Assembly (NCBI GenBank): GCA_016165875.1
Contig: JABBOT010000007.1
Location: 6,915,245-6,979,244, forward strand
Source of the DNA: Acanthopleura granulata
Taxonomy: Eukaryota; Mollusca; Polyplacophora; Chitonida; Chitonidae
Direction: 5' to 3'
Length of the DNA stretch: 64,000 nucleotides
The translations under genes and the position numbers were made by a program. This document shows positions 11,095-19,740 of this stretch, piece by piece (within the stretch, counting starts at the first letter, position 1; each line of letters opens with the position of its first letter). The notes below the pieces were generated by a model. It saw nothing but the letters and a program-made list of their open reading frames with translations. It did not search any database and was not told the origin of the DNA.

Positions 11095-11224
11095 TCAGGT
11101 GTGCTTGTGGATGACAAAGCAGCCAATTAAGATGATGGATGAGCCAATAAGCAGGTAGAAGGTGTAGATGGCCTCCATGGGCCAGATTATACCCACACCT
11201 CGGGGCATCTCGTCACCCACATTC
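11095..11224 (-). CDS. candidate terminal exon with hydrophobic segment
   Basis: Reading leftwards, an AG at about 11225 opens a frame that ends in TGA at 11095-11097. The peptide begins NVGDEMPRGVGIIWPMEAIY, continues TFYLLIGSSIILIGCFV and ends IHKHT. That is a short polar lead-in, a membrane-span-length hydrophobic stretch and a short basic tail, the usual look of the C-terminus of a membrane protein. The codons are richer in G and C than the flanks. The frame stays open up to about 11295, so the acceptor could lie further right. A GTAACA donor-like site follows the stop directly. I cannot name the family. It may be the last exon of the minus-strand chain that starts near 17.2 kb, but that link is inference. 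Confidence 0.4.
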
Positions 11225-11689
11225 CTCAAGGTCCCATAAAATAACTTCAAAGGTGCTAAATTTGGACATGAAGTCTTTAGAGCGAGTGCTGGCTAGCATA
11301 TACATGCACCAACCGCATATAAAAAGTAATAAACCGATATTGTTTATCAGGCTTATGTATCCGAATAGAACAACACATGAAGTGTCGATTAGCATGTAAG
11401 GTGGGAGATATAAAAAAAATATTAGCTGTTCAGCCACTCAATCCATCGCTGGCTGTCATGCGGCTGTATAGGGTGGATTATTCTTATAATCTGAGATAGT
11501 AAGCAGTATCCGTTCTGTCTAAGCGAAGTTCCAAGTTATATGCAATCCCCATTTCCAAAACAAAATATAATACAAGGTCCCAAAGGTATACACAATACAG
11601 TAAATAAAACTGAATAGAAGCAGCTTTCAGTTATGCGGGGAAGTCGATTTTCTAAGTATGATATTCAAGCAAGATCTGTATTGCACAAG
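11225..11689. other. non-coding stretch, possible intron
   Basis: AT-rich, no repeat recognised. It would be intron if the minus-strand exons at 11.1 and 13.5 kb belong to one gene. Confidence 0.3.
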
Positions 11690-11995
11690 TAGTATGAACA
11701 TTGTTCAAACAATATTATTGCATATGGCCCAAGCAGTGTCATTATTGATCAAAGAATTACTATTGCTGTCAGGTCTGTCGATATGCTCTTTTGCGAGTGT
11801 TGTATGAATTTCGGAACTGATGCTTACATGCAGCACTGTCGAGAGTAATGTCGAAGCAATGTCAATATTACCAAGGAAACCTCGGTAATGCCCAAAGAAC
11901 GTCGGGATTCGTTACGTAGATTTAGTGTTGCCTACACAAGCAATTACTATGTTGCCCAACCAATACTATTGCTGCTGTTATTACTGAGTGAAGAA
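11690..11995. repeat. very degraded short-period repeats
   Basis: A loose motif (TTGCCCAAGCAATACTATTR-like, roughly 20-27 bp) recurs: TTGTTCAAACAATATTATTG, GGCCCAAGCAGTGTCATTAT, TGCCTACACAAGCAATTACT, TGCCCAACCAATACTATTGC. It borders the foldback element and may share its history. Confidence 0.4.
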
Positions 11996-12044
11996 TGTCA
12001 GCCTTTTCAAGGCATTGTTAGTATTATAGAAAAATGACGGCATT

Positions 12045-12565
12045 TTGTCATTCCGTCAAATCATACTTGACGGTTTGTCATACCGTGTTATGTGATAATG
12101 CCTGAGTAGTGTAATACCCAGCGTGCTATGCAATAATAATTTCCGTGTTGTGTAATTTTCCCACGTTAAGTACAGTCAGGCAAACAAATAAACGGCGGAG
12201 GTAATTGTAATCAAGAGACCGTAGGGATAAGACAAAAGTAATGTTGAAAACGATTGCTTTTGATACGCACACTCGTACGTTTTAGTAGGCGAAAGCAACT
12301 TAGCGAAGGTCTGAGCATTCCGTGGGCACTAAGGGATGTTCTGTTAGCAATAACTATAAAAGAAACAAAGATTCTCTGTGACAGCTGAATAAGCACAGAA
12401 TAATACATATACCTGTTGTTATACAGGTTACTACATTACACCGAAATGTTTATTACAATACGCTGGAATTACTTTTTTAATTACATAACATTGAAATTTT
12501 TATTACATTACACGGTGAGTGTTACATTACTCATGCATTATTACATAACACGGTATAAAACGGTT
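12045..12565. mobile_element. foldback-like inverted-repeat element
   Basis: The left arm (about 12045-12160) and right arm (about 12420-12565) are inverted copies. The reverse complement of the left arm reads ATTACACTACTCAGGCATTA then TCACATAACACGGTATGACA. The right arm reads GTTACATTACTCATGCATTA then TTACATAACACGGTATAAAA. Each arm is built of short internal direct repeats around TTACATAACACGG. The spacer of about 260 bp has no frame or transposase. Long inverted arms made of subrepeats are typical of foldback-type DNA elements. Exact ends and target duplication are unclear. Confidence 0.6.
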
Positions 12566-13169
12566 ATATAAAAGCTGTCAGAAACTATGTGAGAACTTGA
12601 ACAGGTAATAACATGGCCAATAGATTATACAGTTTCGAGTAACTGTTTAAAGAGTAACAAAAACCGCTTTGACCTAACTAAAGGAAATTCTAACCACCAC
12701 CGCCCCCCCTCCGGACAACTGAGGATTCGATCCCCTTTCATCGCAGTGTCCGTAATGATCAGTTACATGATTGTTGCCTTAAAATTTGACCTTGTTCTTC
12801 ACTGATGGAGTACAAATATGTCACTCACTGCCCGTTACCTGGTCTGTGAGTTTGGATGTTTGTATCAATATAAATTGACAGGTTTAGAGCACCTTTGATA
12901 CAAGCTTTTAAATTAAAACAAAGTGACGCCTGTGGTGTCTCATTGACAGATCTCCGTGTATCCACTCTGTGGAAGAAAACTTACAGAATAAAAAAAAAAA
13001 AGAATAAAAGTAAACCTTTGCATTTTCCCGACCAAACCATTCATGTATTGTGTCTGATCTATAAAGATTGTGACTATATCCAAGCGACATGGCCTCGTCA
13101 GTATAAAACAGATTTGTGGGTTTCTAACAGTGTAACAGGCAACATCATAGAGTACAACCAGGGCAGCAA
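12566..13169. other. non-coding stretch
   Basis: Contains a C-rich run near 12700-12712 and an A-rich run near 12990-13000. The plus-strand open frame from 12895 to 13260 runs into repeat A and is not protein-like. Confidence 0.35.
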
Positions 13170-13482
13170 CGATAGTGGGGTAGGTAGCAAGTGGTCACAC
13201 ATAACCTATGAATTCCGGCCTGTTATCAGTTTATCTCCTTTTGTGTGTTATTCTAACTGAAGAATATGCAATGTAAATGCTGAAATAGCAGTGACTCCCT
13301 CCACCCCCCAACCCCGTACCATGGCTTCAGCCATATTAGGTAATAGAATATATTCAACCGTCATGATGTTCATTGCAATTTATTAACGTGTCACAGGTCT
13401 AGAATTTTAAAATTTAGAATGCTGTGTTGTCGTCAGATTTAATAACACAATCACATCAAAGCAATGGAATGGTTTGGTTGTT
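13170..13482 (+). repeat. dispersed repeat A, copy 1
   Basis: Shares ordered blocks with the other copies: GATAGT...GGTCACACATAACCT, CCGGCCTGTTATCAGTTTAT, CGTACCATGGCTTCAGCCAT, ATGATGTTCATTGCAATTTA, TTAGAATGCTGTGTTGTCGT, CAGATTTAATAA. It contains the uninterrupted CCATATTAGGTAATAGAA that corresponds to the MITE insertion point in copy 4. Class unknown. Confidence 0.7.
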
Positions 13483-13489
13483 CCGATGA

Positions 13490-13747
13490 AACCTCCGCAG
13501 ACCTCGTCAGGTATGTTGGCAAACGTGTAAAAGGTCTGAATGATCTCTGAGCGCGATATTTTTCTGACCGAGATCAGCTTGATGCTAATAAACAGAAAAT
13601 CGTGGCAATCTTTCAATTCATCAGACTCATAAATGGGAATCTCGTAAAACTGCTTCCTGCCTTTAATAAAAAGGTCCAAAGCCGTGTGTTCCTTTGTTCT
13701 TTCCTGGATTGCGTAACACTTCTTGGTGAATGCGTGCTCAGAAAGCA
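13490..13747 (-). CDS. candidate exon, unknown protein
   Basis: Leftward frame opening after an AAG at 13748-13750 (rc CTACCTAAG). Peptide parts: AFTKKCYAIQERTKEHTALD, LFIKGRKQFYEIPIYESDEL, KDCHDFLFISIKLISVRKIS, RSEIIQTFYTFANIPDEVCG. It is charged and mixed in composition, with no low-complexity runs, like a cytosolic globular domain. The same frame continues left to 13407, but from about 13482 it runs into repeat A, so the exon probably ends before that; a donor near the GTTTCAT after EVCG is possible but weak. It lies 166 bp left of the open frame at 13914-14105. No family recognised. Confidence 0.35.
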
Positions 13748-13913
13748 CTTAGGTAGCACACAAACGATGCAGCACCACGACAGAAAACTATGCGTTTGGA
13801 CCCTTCTGTGTAACCCGTCCGATTCTCCCATTGCACAGAGTTCTTCGTCTGGTATCAGGCTCTGCAGAAAAAAATGACCACGGTCTAGAACGCGTGGTCA
13901 TCCGCAGCTACAA

Positions 13914-14105
13914 TCATTCATCAGTGCATCTTTCTATCAATGCTGAGATCTCATCGAGACTATCGCAAGCCATACAGCGAAGACGTTGTATTGCGGAAAA
14001 GGGAGAAGACATTTGTGTTAAGGCGCCGTCGCTCAGATAGACGGGCGAGGCGAACGCACGACTACTGAGTACAACCCTTATCTCTGCACCACCCCCACAA
14101 TCCAC
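13914..14105 (-). CDS. weak candidate exon, unknown protein
   Basis: Leftward frame from an alternative start at 14105 to TGA at 13914. Peptide parts: EIRVVLSSRAFASPVYLSDG, ALTQMSSPFSAIQRLRCMAC, DSLDEISALIERCTDE. Composition is protein-like and the second half would form an amphipathic helix. AG acceptors occur near the 5' end (rc GTGGTGCAG). If it is the last exon of a gene, the stop is at 13914. Plus-strand frames here are also open, so chance cannot be excluded. Confidence 0.2.
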   Translation of the reverse strand: MDCGGGAEIRVVLSSRAFASPVYLSDGALTQMSSPFSAIQRLRCMACDSLDEISALIERCTDE

Positions 14106-14168
14106 CCTTTCACATACAGTGGCATTTACCCTAATTCCTTCTCGGTCACTGCTTTCCTCATCCGACGT

Positions 14169-14447
14169 CTATGTCAATGGCTCATACTGGCTGGGTTGAC
14201 ACCGGACTCTAACGGAAGTGTCCGAGCCACTCCCACATAATTCCGACACGGACTTCAAGAAATACTTCTTTTTGTCATCATCGCATGCTCCCAGGAAATG
14301 TAATATGTTTATCACTGACTGGCATGCCACAAGAAAATCCGAGCTGAAACAGACTCGGTCGCCCTCCTTGAGTATCTGATCAGAAGATTTAATCGACCAT
14401 CTTAGATTCGCATTTATATAGTCCCTTAGAAGAGCACCGTCACAAAT
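14169..14447 (-). CDS. candidate exon, unknown protein
   Basis: Leftward frame of 93 codons after an AG at 14448-14449 (rc AAAAGTAG), with no methionine start needed. It ends at TAG 14169-14171. Peptide parts: ICDGALLRDYINANLRWSIK, SSDQILKEGDRVCFSSDFLV, ACQSVINILHFLGACDDDKK, KYFLKSVSELCGSGSDTSVR. It has five cysteines, a charged DDDKKK stretch and regular hydrophobic spacing. The DYINAN string recalls tyrosine phosphatases, but nothing around it supports that family. The exon may splice before the stop (for example at a GTGTCAACC near 14193) or end the gene. No function can be assigned. Confidence 0.4.
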   Translation of the reverse strand: MCDGALLRDYINANLRWSIKSSDQILKEGDRVCFSSDFLVACQSVINILHFLGACDDDKKKYFLKSVSELCGSGSDTSVRVRCQPSQYEPLT

Positions 14448-14734
14448 CTACTTTTAATATTCGATATTTCAAGTAAAGAAATATACTTTGATTGAGGATT
14501 TTTAGTCTTTTAAATAACATTTACAAGACATTTCATGGTGAATTCCTGACTAACATTTCACGGTTTATAAGGATTAATTAAAAATTCCACAAGCCGCCCA
14601 AGAAAACGCGTGGAATGCATAAATCAAGATGGCCTCAATGGCGTCTTTTACGTTGTGCTATCATATTTAATCTGGACAATATAAAAGACTACAGTATATA
14701 GCGTAGACCCAGAGCAGCGGCAGCAGTGTCATTA

Positions 14735-14860
14735 TTGGCGAATCGTCAGACGTTACCGGTGAAATCGAGCCTCTTGCAAATTCACCTCAGTTGAAATTTT
14801 ATTCTAAGTGTTTAAGAAGTGACAACTGACACTTGCCCTGATACCATGCCTTAAGCGGAT
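14735..14860 (+). repeat. dispersed repeat A, copy 2, left part
   Basis: GTTACCGGTGAAATCGAGCC, TCTTGCAAATTCACCTCAGT, TTTTATTCTAAGTGTTTAAG and GATACCATGCCTTAAGCGGA match the first half of repeat A. The copy is interrupted at about 14860 and resumes at 15224. Confidence 0.65.
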
Positions 14861-15223
14861 TTACGCAAAGATGAGCTGTGTGTGTATGTGTGTATGTATG
14901 TATGCATGCATGTGTGTATGTATGAATGTATGTATGTATGCTTGGGTTTAATCGTACTCAACAATTCTTCACTGATATGAAGGCGAAGAGTTCTTAGAAT
15001 GTATATATTTTGTGTCTTCTTGTGGAAGGGCGAGTGCATGCCAACAAAGTGTTGCAGCCACAGGAAGATCATGTAGAAGGCACTAGAAATGGCACCTCAT
15101 CCAGTCACGTTATACTGATACCGGACCGATCAGTATTGCTTCCATGCTTTAATCTCAGTGCTGAGCGCCAATCGAGGCAGCAACAAGTACCATTTTAATG
15201 TCTTTGATATGATCCGATCCGGG
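14861..15223 (-). mobile_element. retroposon-like insert inside repeat A copy 2
   Basis: Starts with a (TGTA)n tract (14876-14941), then GGGTTTAATCGTACTCAACA and ATTCTTCACTGATATGAAGG, which resemble the SINE family 1 tail end in minus orientation. The body differs: it includes GCTGAGCGCCAATCGAGGCA, GCAACAAGTACCATTTTAAT and TGATCCGATCCGGGATATAA. I remember that last segment as a core of other invertebrate SINEs, unverified. Probably a different SINE family with a related 3' end. Confidence 0.5.
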
Positions 15224-15345
15224 ATATAAAAATAGTGATGTTAAATTCAAAAGACCTAGACGTACTAGACGTCGCCGGTTTAGAATGACTCAAAATTATG
15301 CATTGTCATCACATTTAATACATGACGCACTGGTCAAAAGTGAAT
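15224..15345 (+). repeat. dispersed repeat A, copy 2, right part
   Basis: AATAGTGATGTTAAATTCAA, GGTTTAGAATGACTCAAAAT and TATGCATTGTCATCACATTT complete the copy begun at 14735. Confidence 0.7.
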
Positions 15346-15375
15346 GGAAACCATACGATGGACTGGATTACTTAC

Positions 15376-15564
15376 TCCTTTAAGGAGCTGTTCTTGTCTA
15401 CTTCTCATCCGTCTTTTGCTATGTAATGACCGGAGTCGCAGGCTTGGATCCATCTTTTGCTGATTCAGCGACAGGTTGAAGTTAGGAGATTTGTCAGGTA
15501 CCTTGTGAGAAGTGGCGGAGAGAGACCGATTTATGCCGAGCACGATCACTTTTGTAGGCTTCCT
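15376..15564 (-). CDS. candidate exon, basic region of unknown protein
   Basis: Exactly 63 codons between an AG (rc CCCCAAG, ending at 15565) and a textbook GTAAGT donor (15370-15375). The intron phase is 0 on both sides. Peptide parts: RKPTKVIVLGINRSLSATSH, KVPDKSPNFNLSLNQQKMDP, SLRLRSLHSKRRMRSRQEQL, LKG. It is very rich in K, R and S with no hydrophobic core, like a disordered cytoplasmic or nuclear segment with several possible basic kinase sites. One other frame is open for about half its length. The fit of frame and splice sites makes this one of the better exon candidates. It lies between the exons at 16789-17222 and 14169-14447 in the same orientation. Confidence 0.45.
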
Positions 15565-16200
15565 CTTGGGGTAGTATTAGGAATGTAGGCATACTCGCTT
15601 AGAAAAGGTGCAGGGTTCCATGTCTTGCCTCTGTGGTGACACCATGTAAAGTTCCATACAGACCTTATTTGTGTGGTTCAATTTACCACCCCATATGTAA
15701 GGTTCTAAGTTACACCATGAGGCTGTTAGGCTTAAACGGAAGCTATCTTTTAGCCGCTATCTTTTCCTGGCCGCTGACAACCAGATACCCGAAATCACGC
15801 GATGGTGTTATCTTTCTACTGTAAATATTCATTGCATATGAAATCATCTTCACTCTTGTTTTGGAGTTTAGATTTGAAAATTTTACTTTTCTTCTCGTAT
15901 GTCCACAATCCTGAATTTATCTGATATGTTTGAAAGGCGAGGGTGCGAGAATAGAACCCTATCCACGATCACTGAACCTTTACGCTGAGGATAATGCGAG
16001 TTTACACAAAATAACACCCTTGGGTTCAGAATAGAACCATACGTTTCTTTATAGCACCTTAACAGAACCATATTTTCTAAGTGTGTAGAAACAGATAGCC
16101 ATATGCCAGAACGCAAACGAAAGAGTCGTTCCGAGTCAGTAACCAACAATACATAAACAAAGCTGACACAAACCACCAAATAACAACGGTCAAGTCAGAA
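15565..16200. other. non-coding stretch, possible intron
   Basis: No repeat or credible exon seen. The open frame at 15883-16179 (-) has no splice or domain support. Confidence 0.3.
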
Positions 16201-16419
16201 AATAAGGCGAATTCATGCAAAGAAGCCGCCAACAATTTTTAACGAGGACGGTAGGACGACAGAAATGTGTTAGGCTCACGAATTGAATCAGTATCCAAAT
16301 GGGATATAATGCATGCTTGTTTATAAGTTGCCTCTTGCAGCTGAATACAACACCCAATGTGAATCCCAAAATACCCTCTATATAAATCGAGGCAAATAGG
16401 TAATAAAGCGAATTCATGC
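16201..16419. repeat. segment bounded by 18-nt direct repeats
   Basis: AATAAGGCGAATTCATGC at 16201-16218 recurs as AATAAAGCGAATTCATGC at 16402-16419, with one mismatch. This looks like a target-site duplication around an insert of about 183 bp. The insert has no tail or inverted ends that I can see. Two minus-strand frames cross it; neither is convincing. Confidence 0.5.
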
Positions 16420-16654
16420 CCGTATTGAGTCATTAATAAAAATCATGTCAGGGACAACAAGAAACTGGCTAAACCCCCTGTTTCATTCTCTCATAGACTT
16501 GATCACCAAGTATCTTATAGGTAAAAACTTCGTGCATTTGGCAATAAACAACAGTCAACCAATTTATTAATTTGACTATTAAAAGTCCTGTAAGTACCGC
16601 GTATAACGGTGTTCGATTTTGCATGGCATGCTGCAGGATCTCTTGAAATTAAAA

Positions 16655-16742
16655 AAACTACAGTGATCTTACTAGAAATTTGTTATATACCAACGGTCTA
16701 AAGTTAGGCAAAAAAGCTCTGTTGTCATCAAGCTTAAATAAA
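16655..16742 (+). repeat. dispersed repeat A, copy 7 (partial)
   Basis: AAACTACAGTGATCTTACTA, GAAATTTGTTATA, AACGGTCTAAAGTTAGGCAA and CTCTGTTGTCATCAAGCTTA align with the 3' third of repeat A. An AT-rich AAATAAATAAAC follows. Confidence 0.5.
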
Positions 16743-16788
16743 TAAACATTTACACATACGTTCACAATTTTCACCTTGGTGTAATCAC

Positions 16789-17222
16789 CTGCACACTTGT
16801 GTGTAAAAGTTCATATCCATAATAGCGTCCCCCCGGGAATACGTTTCCAATACCAGGATCCTGAGCTGATCTTGTTGACCACCCTTGCACCTGCTGATCC
16901 TGACTAAAATTCTGGCTGACCTGGATCTCTGGCAAGTGTTCAGTCCCATAGCACCGTAACCATCCACAGACTTCGGAGTTGAAAGAATAACAGCTTGGTT
17001 AGTTTGATCCAGACCGGGATAAGTGCCGGATGAGTTCTGAGCATGCCGTAATTGCAGGTGTAATCTGTCATCTTGAACCTTGAACAAGGTCTGGCTATGA
17101 TTTCTCTGTTCATCAACTTGGGAATGTGGACGTAATACCTGTCGGGCGTAAGTCGCTAATCGTGGATTTATACTAGACACGGGATCAAGAGTCAACCCAG
17201 AGTTTCTCGTTTTCTGTGTCAT
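16789..17222 (-). CDS. candidate exon with internal frame change, unknown protein
   Basis: Leftward segment of 434 bp between an AG (rc ATCAAAACAG at 17223 onward) and CAG|GTGATT (donor 16783-16788). The first about 280 bp read MTQKTRNSGLTLDPVSSINP, ATYARQVLRPHSQVDEQRNH, then TYPGLDQTNQAVILSTPKSV. Near 16935-16945 the protein-like reading moves to another frame: LPEIQVSQNFSQDQQVQGWS, then RSAQDPGIGNVFPGGRYYGY, ELLHTSVQ, right up to the donor. The original frame stays open but becomes R/S/C-rich and stops just beyond the donor. The product is Q-, S- and N-rich, probably disordered. The frame change suggests a one-base error in the sequence, a pseudogene, or a wrong choice of reading. Confidence 0.4.
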
Positions 17223-17360
17223 CTGTTTTGATATGCACAAACATTCAGACAAATTTGTAAGGGTAGTAGGCCACATAAGGGCACCAGCCTATACCATCTC
17301 TGTCCTATATACATATGTTAAAGCTGAAGTCGTCTTGAAAATTCAAACATTAAACCACGG

Positions 17361-17634
17361 TTCATTCATTCCTTCATTTATTTATTCAAAATTTATGTGC
17401 AGCAGTATGAAGAAATGAATTGAGAAATGGATTAAGTGTCAGATTTAAAGTAAATATGTAAGCATCGGTAAGGTATATTTTATATTGATCACCATAGTTC
17501 ATTTATTCCTTCATTTATTTATTCAAAATTTATGTGCAGAAGTATGAAGAAATGAATTGAGAAATGGATTAAGTGACAGATTTAAAGTAAATATGTAAGC
17601 ATCGATAAGGTATATTTTATATTGAACACCTATT
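17361..17634. repeat. two-copy tandem duplication, 137-bp period
   Basis: The unit beginning TTCATTCATTCCTTCATTTA at 17361 is repeated from 17498 with about five differences in 137 bp, roughly 96% identity by eye. Internal markers AAATTTATGTGCAGCAGTAT and GAAATGGATTAAGTGTCAGA occur in both. This is much younger than the other tandem arrays here. Confidence 0.9.
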
Positions 17635-17917
17635 TATTTATTTAATTTGATACGTGCGTGTCTGCACGGCATGGCGAGGTAACTGTCAAAGCTACACGTG
17701 TCATGGACTTCTCTGAATCATAGATGTGTACAGTGGTGATCACATTTTCTAAATGTACACAAATCAATGATTAAAAATACACAGTATACATTACAGTGCT
17801 AAGGATTAAATATTATACAAGCTTTTAGTTTGATGCGTCGTCTCAATATCAGACATGTTTTCTAGAATAAGTCAAACTAAGGTGGCAAACAATAGACTTG
17901 AAACAGGTGAGACACCA

Positions 17918-17949
17918 GTAAAGTACAATGATCGTCTTTTGTACTTTAC
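17918..17949. other. perfect 11-bp hairpin
   Basis: GTAAAGTACAA at 17918-17928 pairs with TTGTACTTTAC at 17939-17949 around a 10-nt loop. No conserved context seen. Confidence 0.5.
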
Positions 17950-18030
17950 CGTCTTCAATTTGCAATGCACCAATTTGTGTTGGAAAGGATGGTAACGTGG
18001 AGTTTACCCAGAGTTTTATCTTTCCTCATA

Positions 18031-18256
18031 TATTTATTCATTTAATTGGTGTTTTACGCCGTACTCATGATTTCACTTATGCATCGGCGGTCAGTTTTAT
18101 ACGGTAAGAGAAAACCGGGGAGAGCCCGAAAGACACCCATGACCTCCCGCAGGTTTCTGGCAGACCTTCCCACATACGGCCCGAGAGAACGTCAGCATAG
18201 GCTGGGCTTGAACTAATGTCGACCGCATTGGTGACAGTCATTGTGCTCTTCAAGCT
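18031..18256 (-). mobile_element. SINE family 1 copy, minus orientation
   Basis: From the tail: TTTATTCATTTAATTGGTGT, TTTACGCCGTACTCATGATT, CGGCGGTCAGTTTTATACGG, CCTCCCGCAGGTTTCTGGCA, GACCTTCCCACATACGGCCC, GGGCTTGAACTAATGTCGAC, CGCATTGGTGACAGTCATTG. Nearly complete but the extreme tRNA-like head is lost. Confidence 0.85.
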
Positions 18257-19282
18257 CCACCTTGGCCATGGAGGCCTCCTCCTAATAGAAATGTCAGTAT
18301 TGGATAGAGCCTCATTTGTTCCTTAACAAAGGTTACCACAATTTGTATCAATTGGTTTACGTATAACCGAACTGTAATCAATCTAACACTTAAAGTCACA
18401 GATTCCCTTGGCATGCTGACCCGCGTAGCAACTTTATACATCGTCATGCGATCTGAAAACATATGTTTGCCTCCATCAACTAGGGTAAATCAACTTGTAT
18501 TAAAGAGTCGTATGTGTGTCAACGTGCTCCATATGTATGAAAAGGCCGGTGATGGCCTCAGAGCACGTGGCACAGATACAAATGTTCATATGTGTCAATA
18601 GTGTACAAATGAATTTTCAAACGGTGAAAGGCACTCGCTAGCTTCTGACGTCACACGAGCCGGTCTTCACAATGTCTGCCATGTCAGGTATGTCAATGAG
18701 CGTAGACCAAGGGCCAACCAGCTTTATTCCTTAAAAGAAAAGGACTTTTAACGCCACGGCATATTTACCAAGAATCAACAGGGTATGGAAGGAACGTGTG
18801 GTAGACTCCTTTAGGAACATGGGTTCAAGCAAAGGGTACATTACCGGGTAGAGTATACACCTCACATGCTAAGCTGTCACAGATATTCTTAGTACTATAT
18901 TATTAAACACTTGTCTTTGACATACTTGAATCAGTTCCAGACCACGAATGGACTATTACAGTTCTCAAACGTTCGAAAATCATTGGAGCAAATATTCAAG
19001 TCCTAAACTCCACAACGCTTGAAGGACTTAAGAGCAACGGGGCATACCAAGCAATCCAACGTTCATAACATTCTGTTTGCTTTAGTATCTGACTTGCGAA
19101 CAAAACTTGAAATATAAAAATAACATACGGCACAGAATGGAGTAGTGACGGCAATGTTATACTGTGGGTGAATGGTCACGTGTAACTTGGAAAATAAGCT
19201 CCAAGTCAGTTAAAGTGAAAAACATAGATTCAATTCCTAAGACTTCATTATATAAAGGACAACAGCAAAGGGAACAAAACCA
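18257..19282. other. non-coding stretch, nothing recognised
   Basis: No credible exon or repeat family found. Confidence 0.4.
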
Positions 19283-19357
19283 GAGTATAACGACCAGTTA
19301 TAACCGGTGAAGTGCTGCCTCTTGTCGACTTACCTCAAGGCTTGAGTCTTGCTGTTC
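19283..19357 (+). repeat. dispersed repeat A, copy 3, left part
   Basis: TAACCGGTGAAGTGCTGCCT, CTTGTCGACTTACCTCAAGG and CTTGAGTCTTGCTGTTC match repeat A up to the SINE insertion point. Confidence 0.7.
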
Positions 19358-19593
19358 CGGGGCCTCCGTGGCTCAGTGGGTTATCGCACTAGCGCAGCGC
19401 CTTGACCCAGAAGTCTCCCACTAATGCGGTCGATTTGAGTTCAAGTCCAGCTACGTGGGAATGTCCGTCAGCAACCTGCGGATGGTCATGGGATGCTCCG
19501 GGCTCTGCCCGCTTTCCTCCCACCGAAATGCTGATCGCCGTCGTATACGTGAAATATTCTTGCGTAAAACACCAATCAAATAAATAAATAAAT
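19358..19593 (+). mobile_element. SINE family 1, nearly full-length copy
   Basis: The most complete copy. It begins GGGGCCTCCGTGGCTCAGTG with a tRNA-like A-box region (GGCTCAGTGGGTTATCGCAC), then a B-box-like GAGTTCAAGTCC. The body includes ACCTGCGGATGGTCATGGGA, GCTCCGGGCTCTGCCCGCTT and CCTCCCACCGAAATGCTGAT. The 3' end is GCGTAAAACACCAATCAAAT plus an (AAAT)n tail. It lies inside repeat A copy 3. An imperfect duplication flanks it: TCTTGCTGTTC on the left, TCTTACTCTCT on the right. Such SINEs are copied by a partner LINE and have no protein. Confidence 0.92.
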
Positions 19594-19740
19594 CTTACTC
19601 TCTCATGTAAGTGCTTAAATATAGTAACTTACACTATCCCTATGGCCACGACAGAATTAGGTACTAAAATACAGTGGTGTTAAATGCAATTTGTTGGATC
19701 TCACTCGTCTAAACTTACTCAAAATACAGAAAAGAATGCA
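19594..19740 (+). repeat. dispersed repeat A, copy 3, right part
   Basis: TCTCATGTAAGTGCTTAAAT, ACTAAAATACAGTGGTGTTA, AATGCAATTTGTTGGATCTC and AAACTTACTCAAAATACAGA continue repeat A after the SINE. Confidence 0.7.

Noticed and set aside
12895..13260. Plus-strand frame of 121 codons
   Set aside because: It contains a lysine run from an A-rich tract and ends inside repeat A.
14169..14447. Tyrosine phosphatase domain, from the DYINAN string
   Set aside because: The surrounding residues do not fit, and the catalytic signature and other conserved blocks are absent. The string is probably coincidence.
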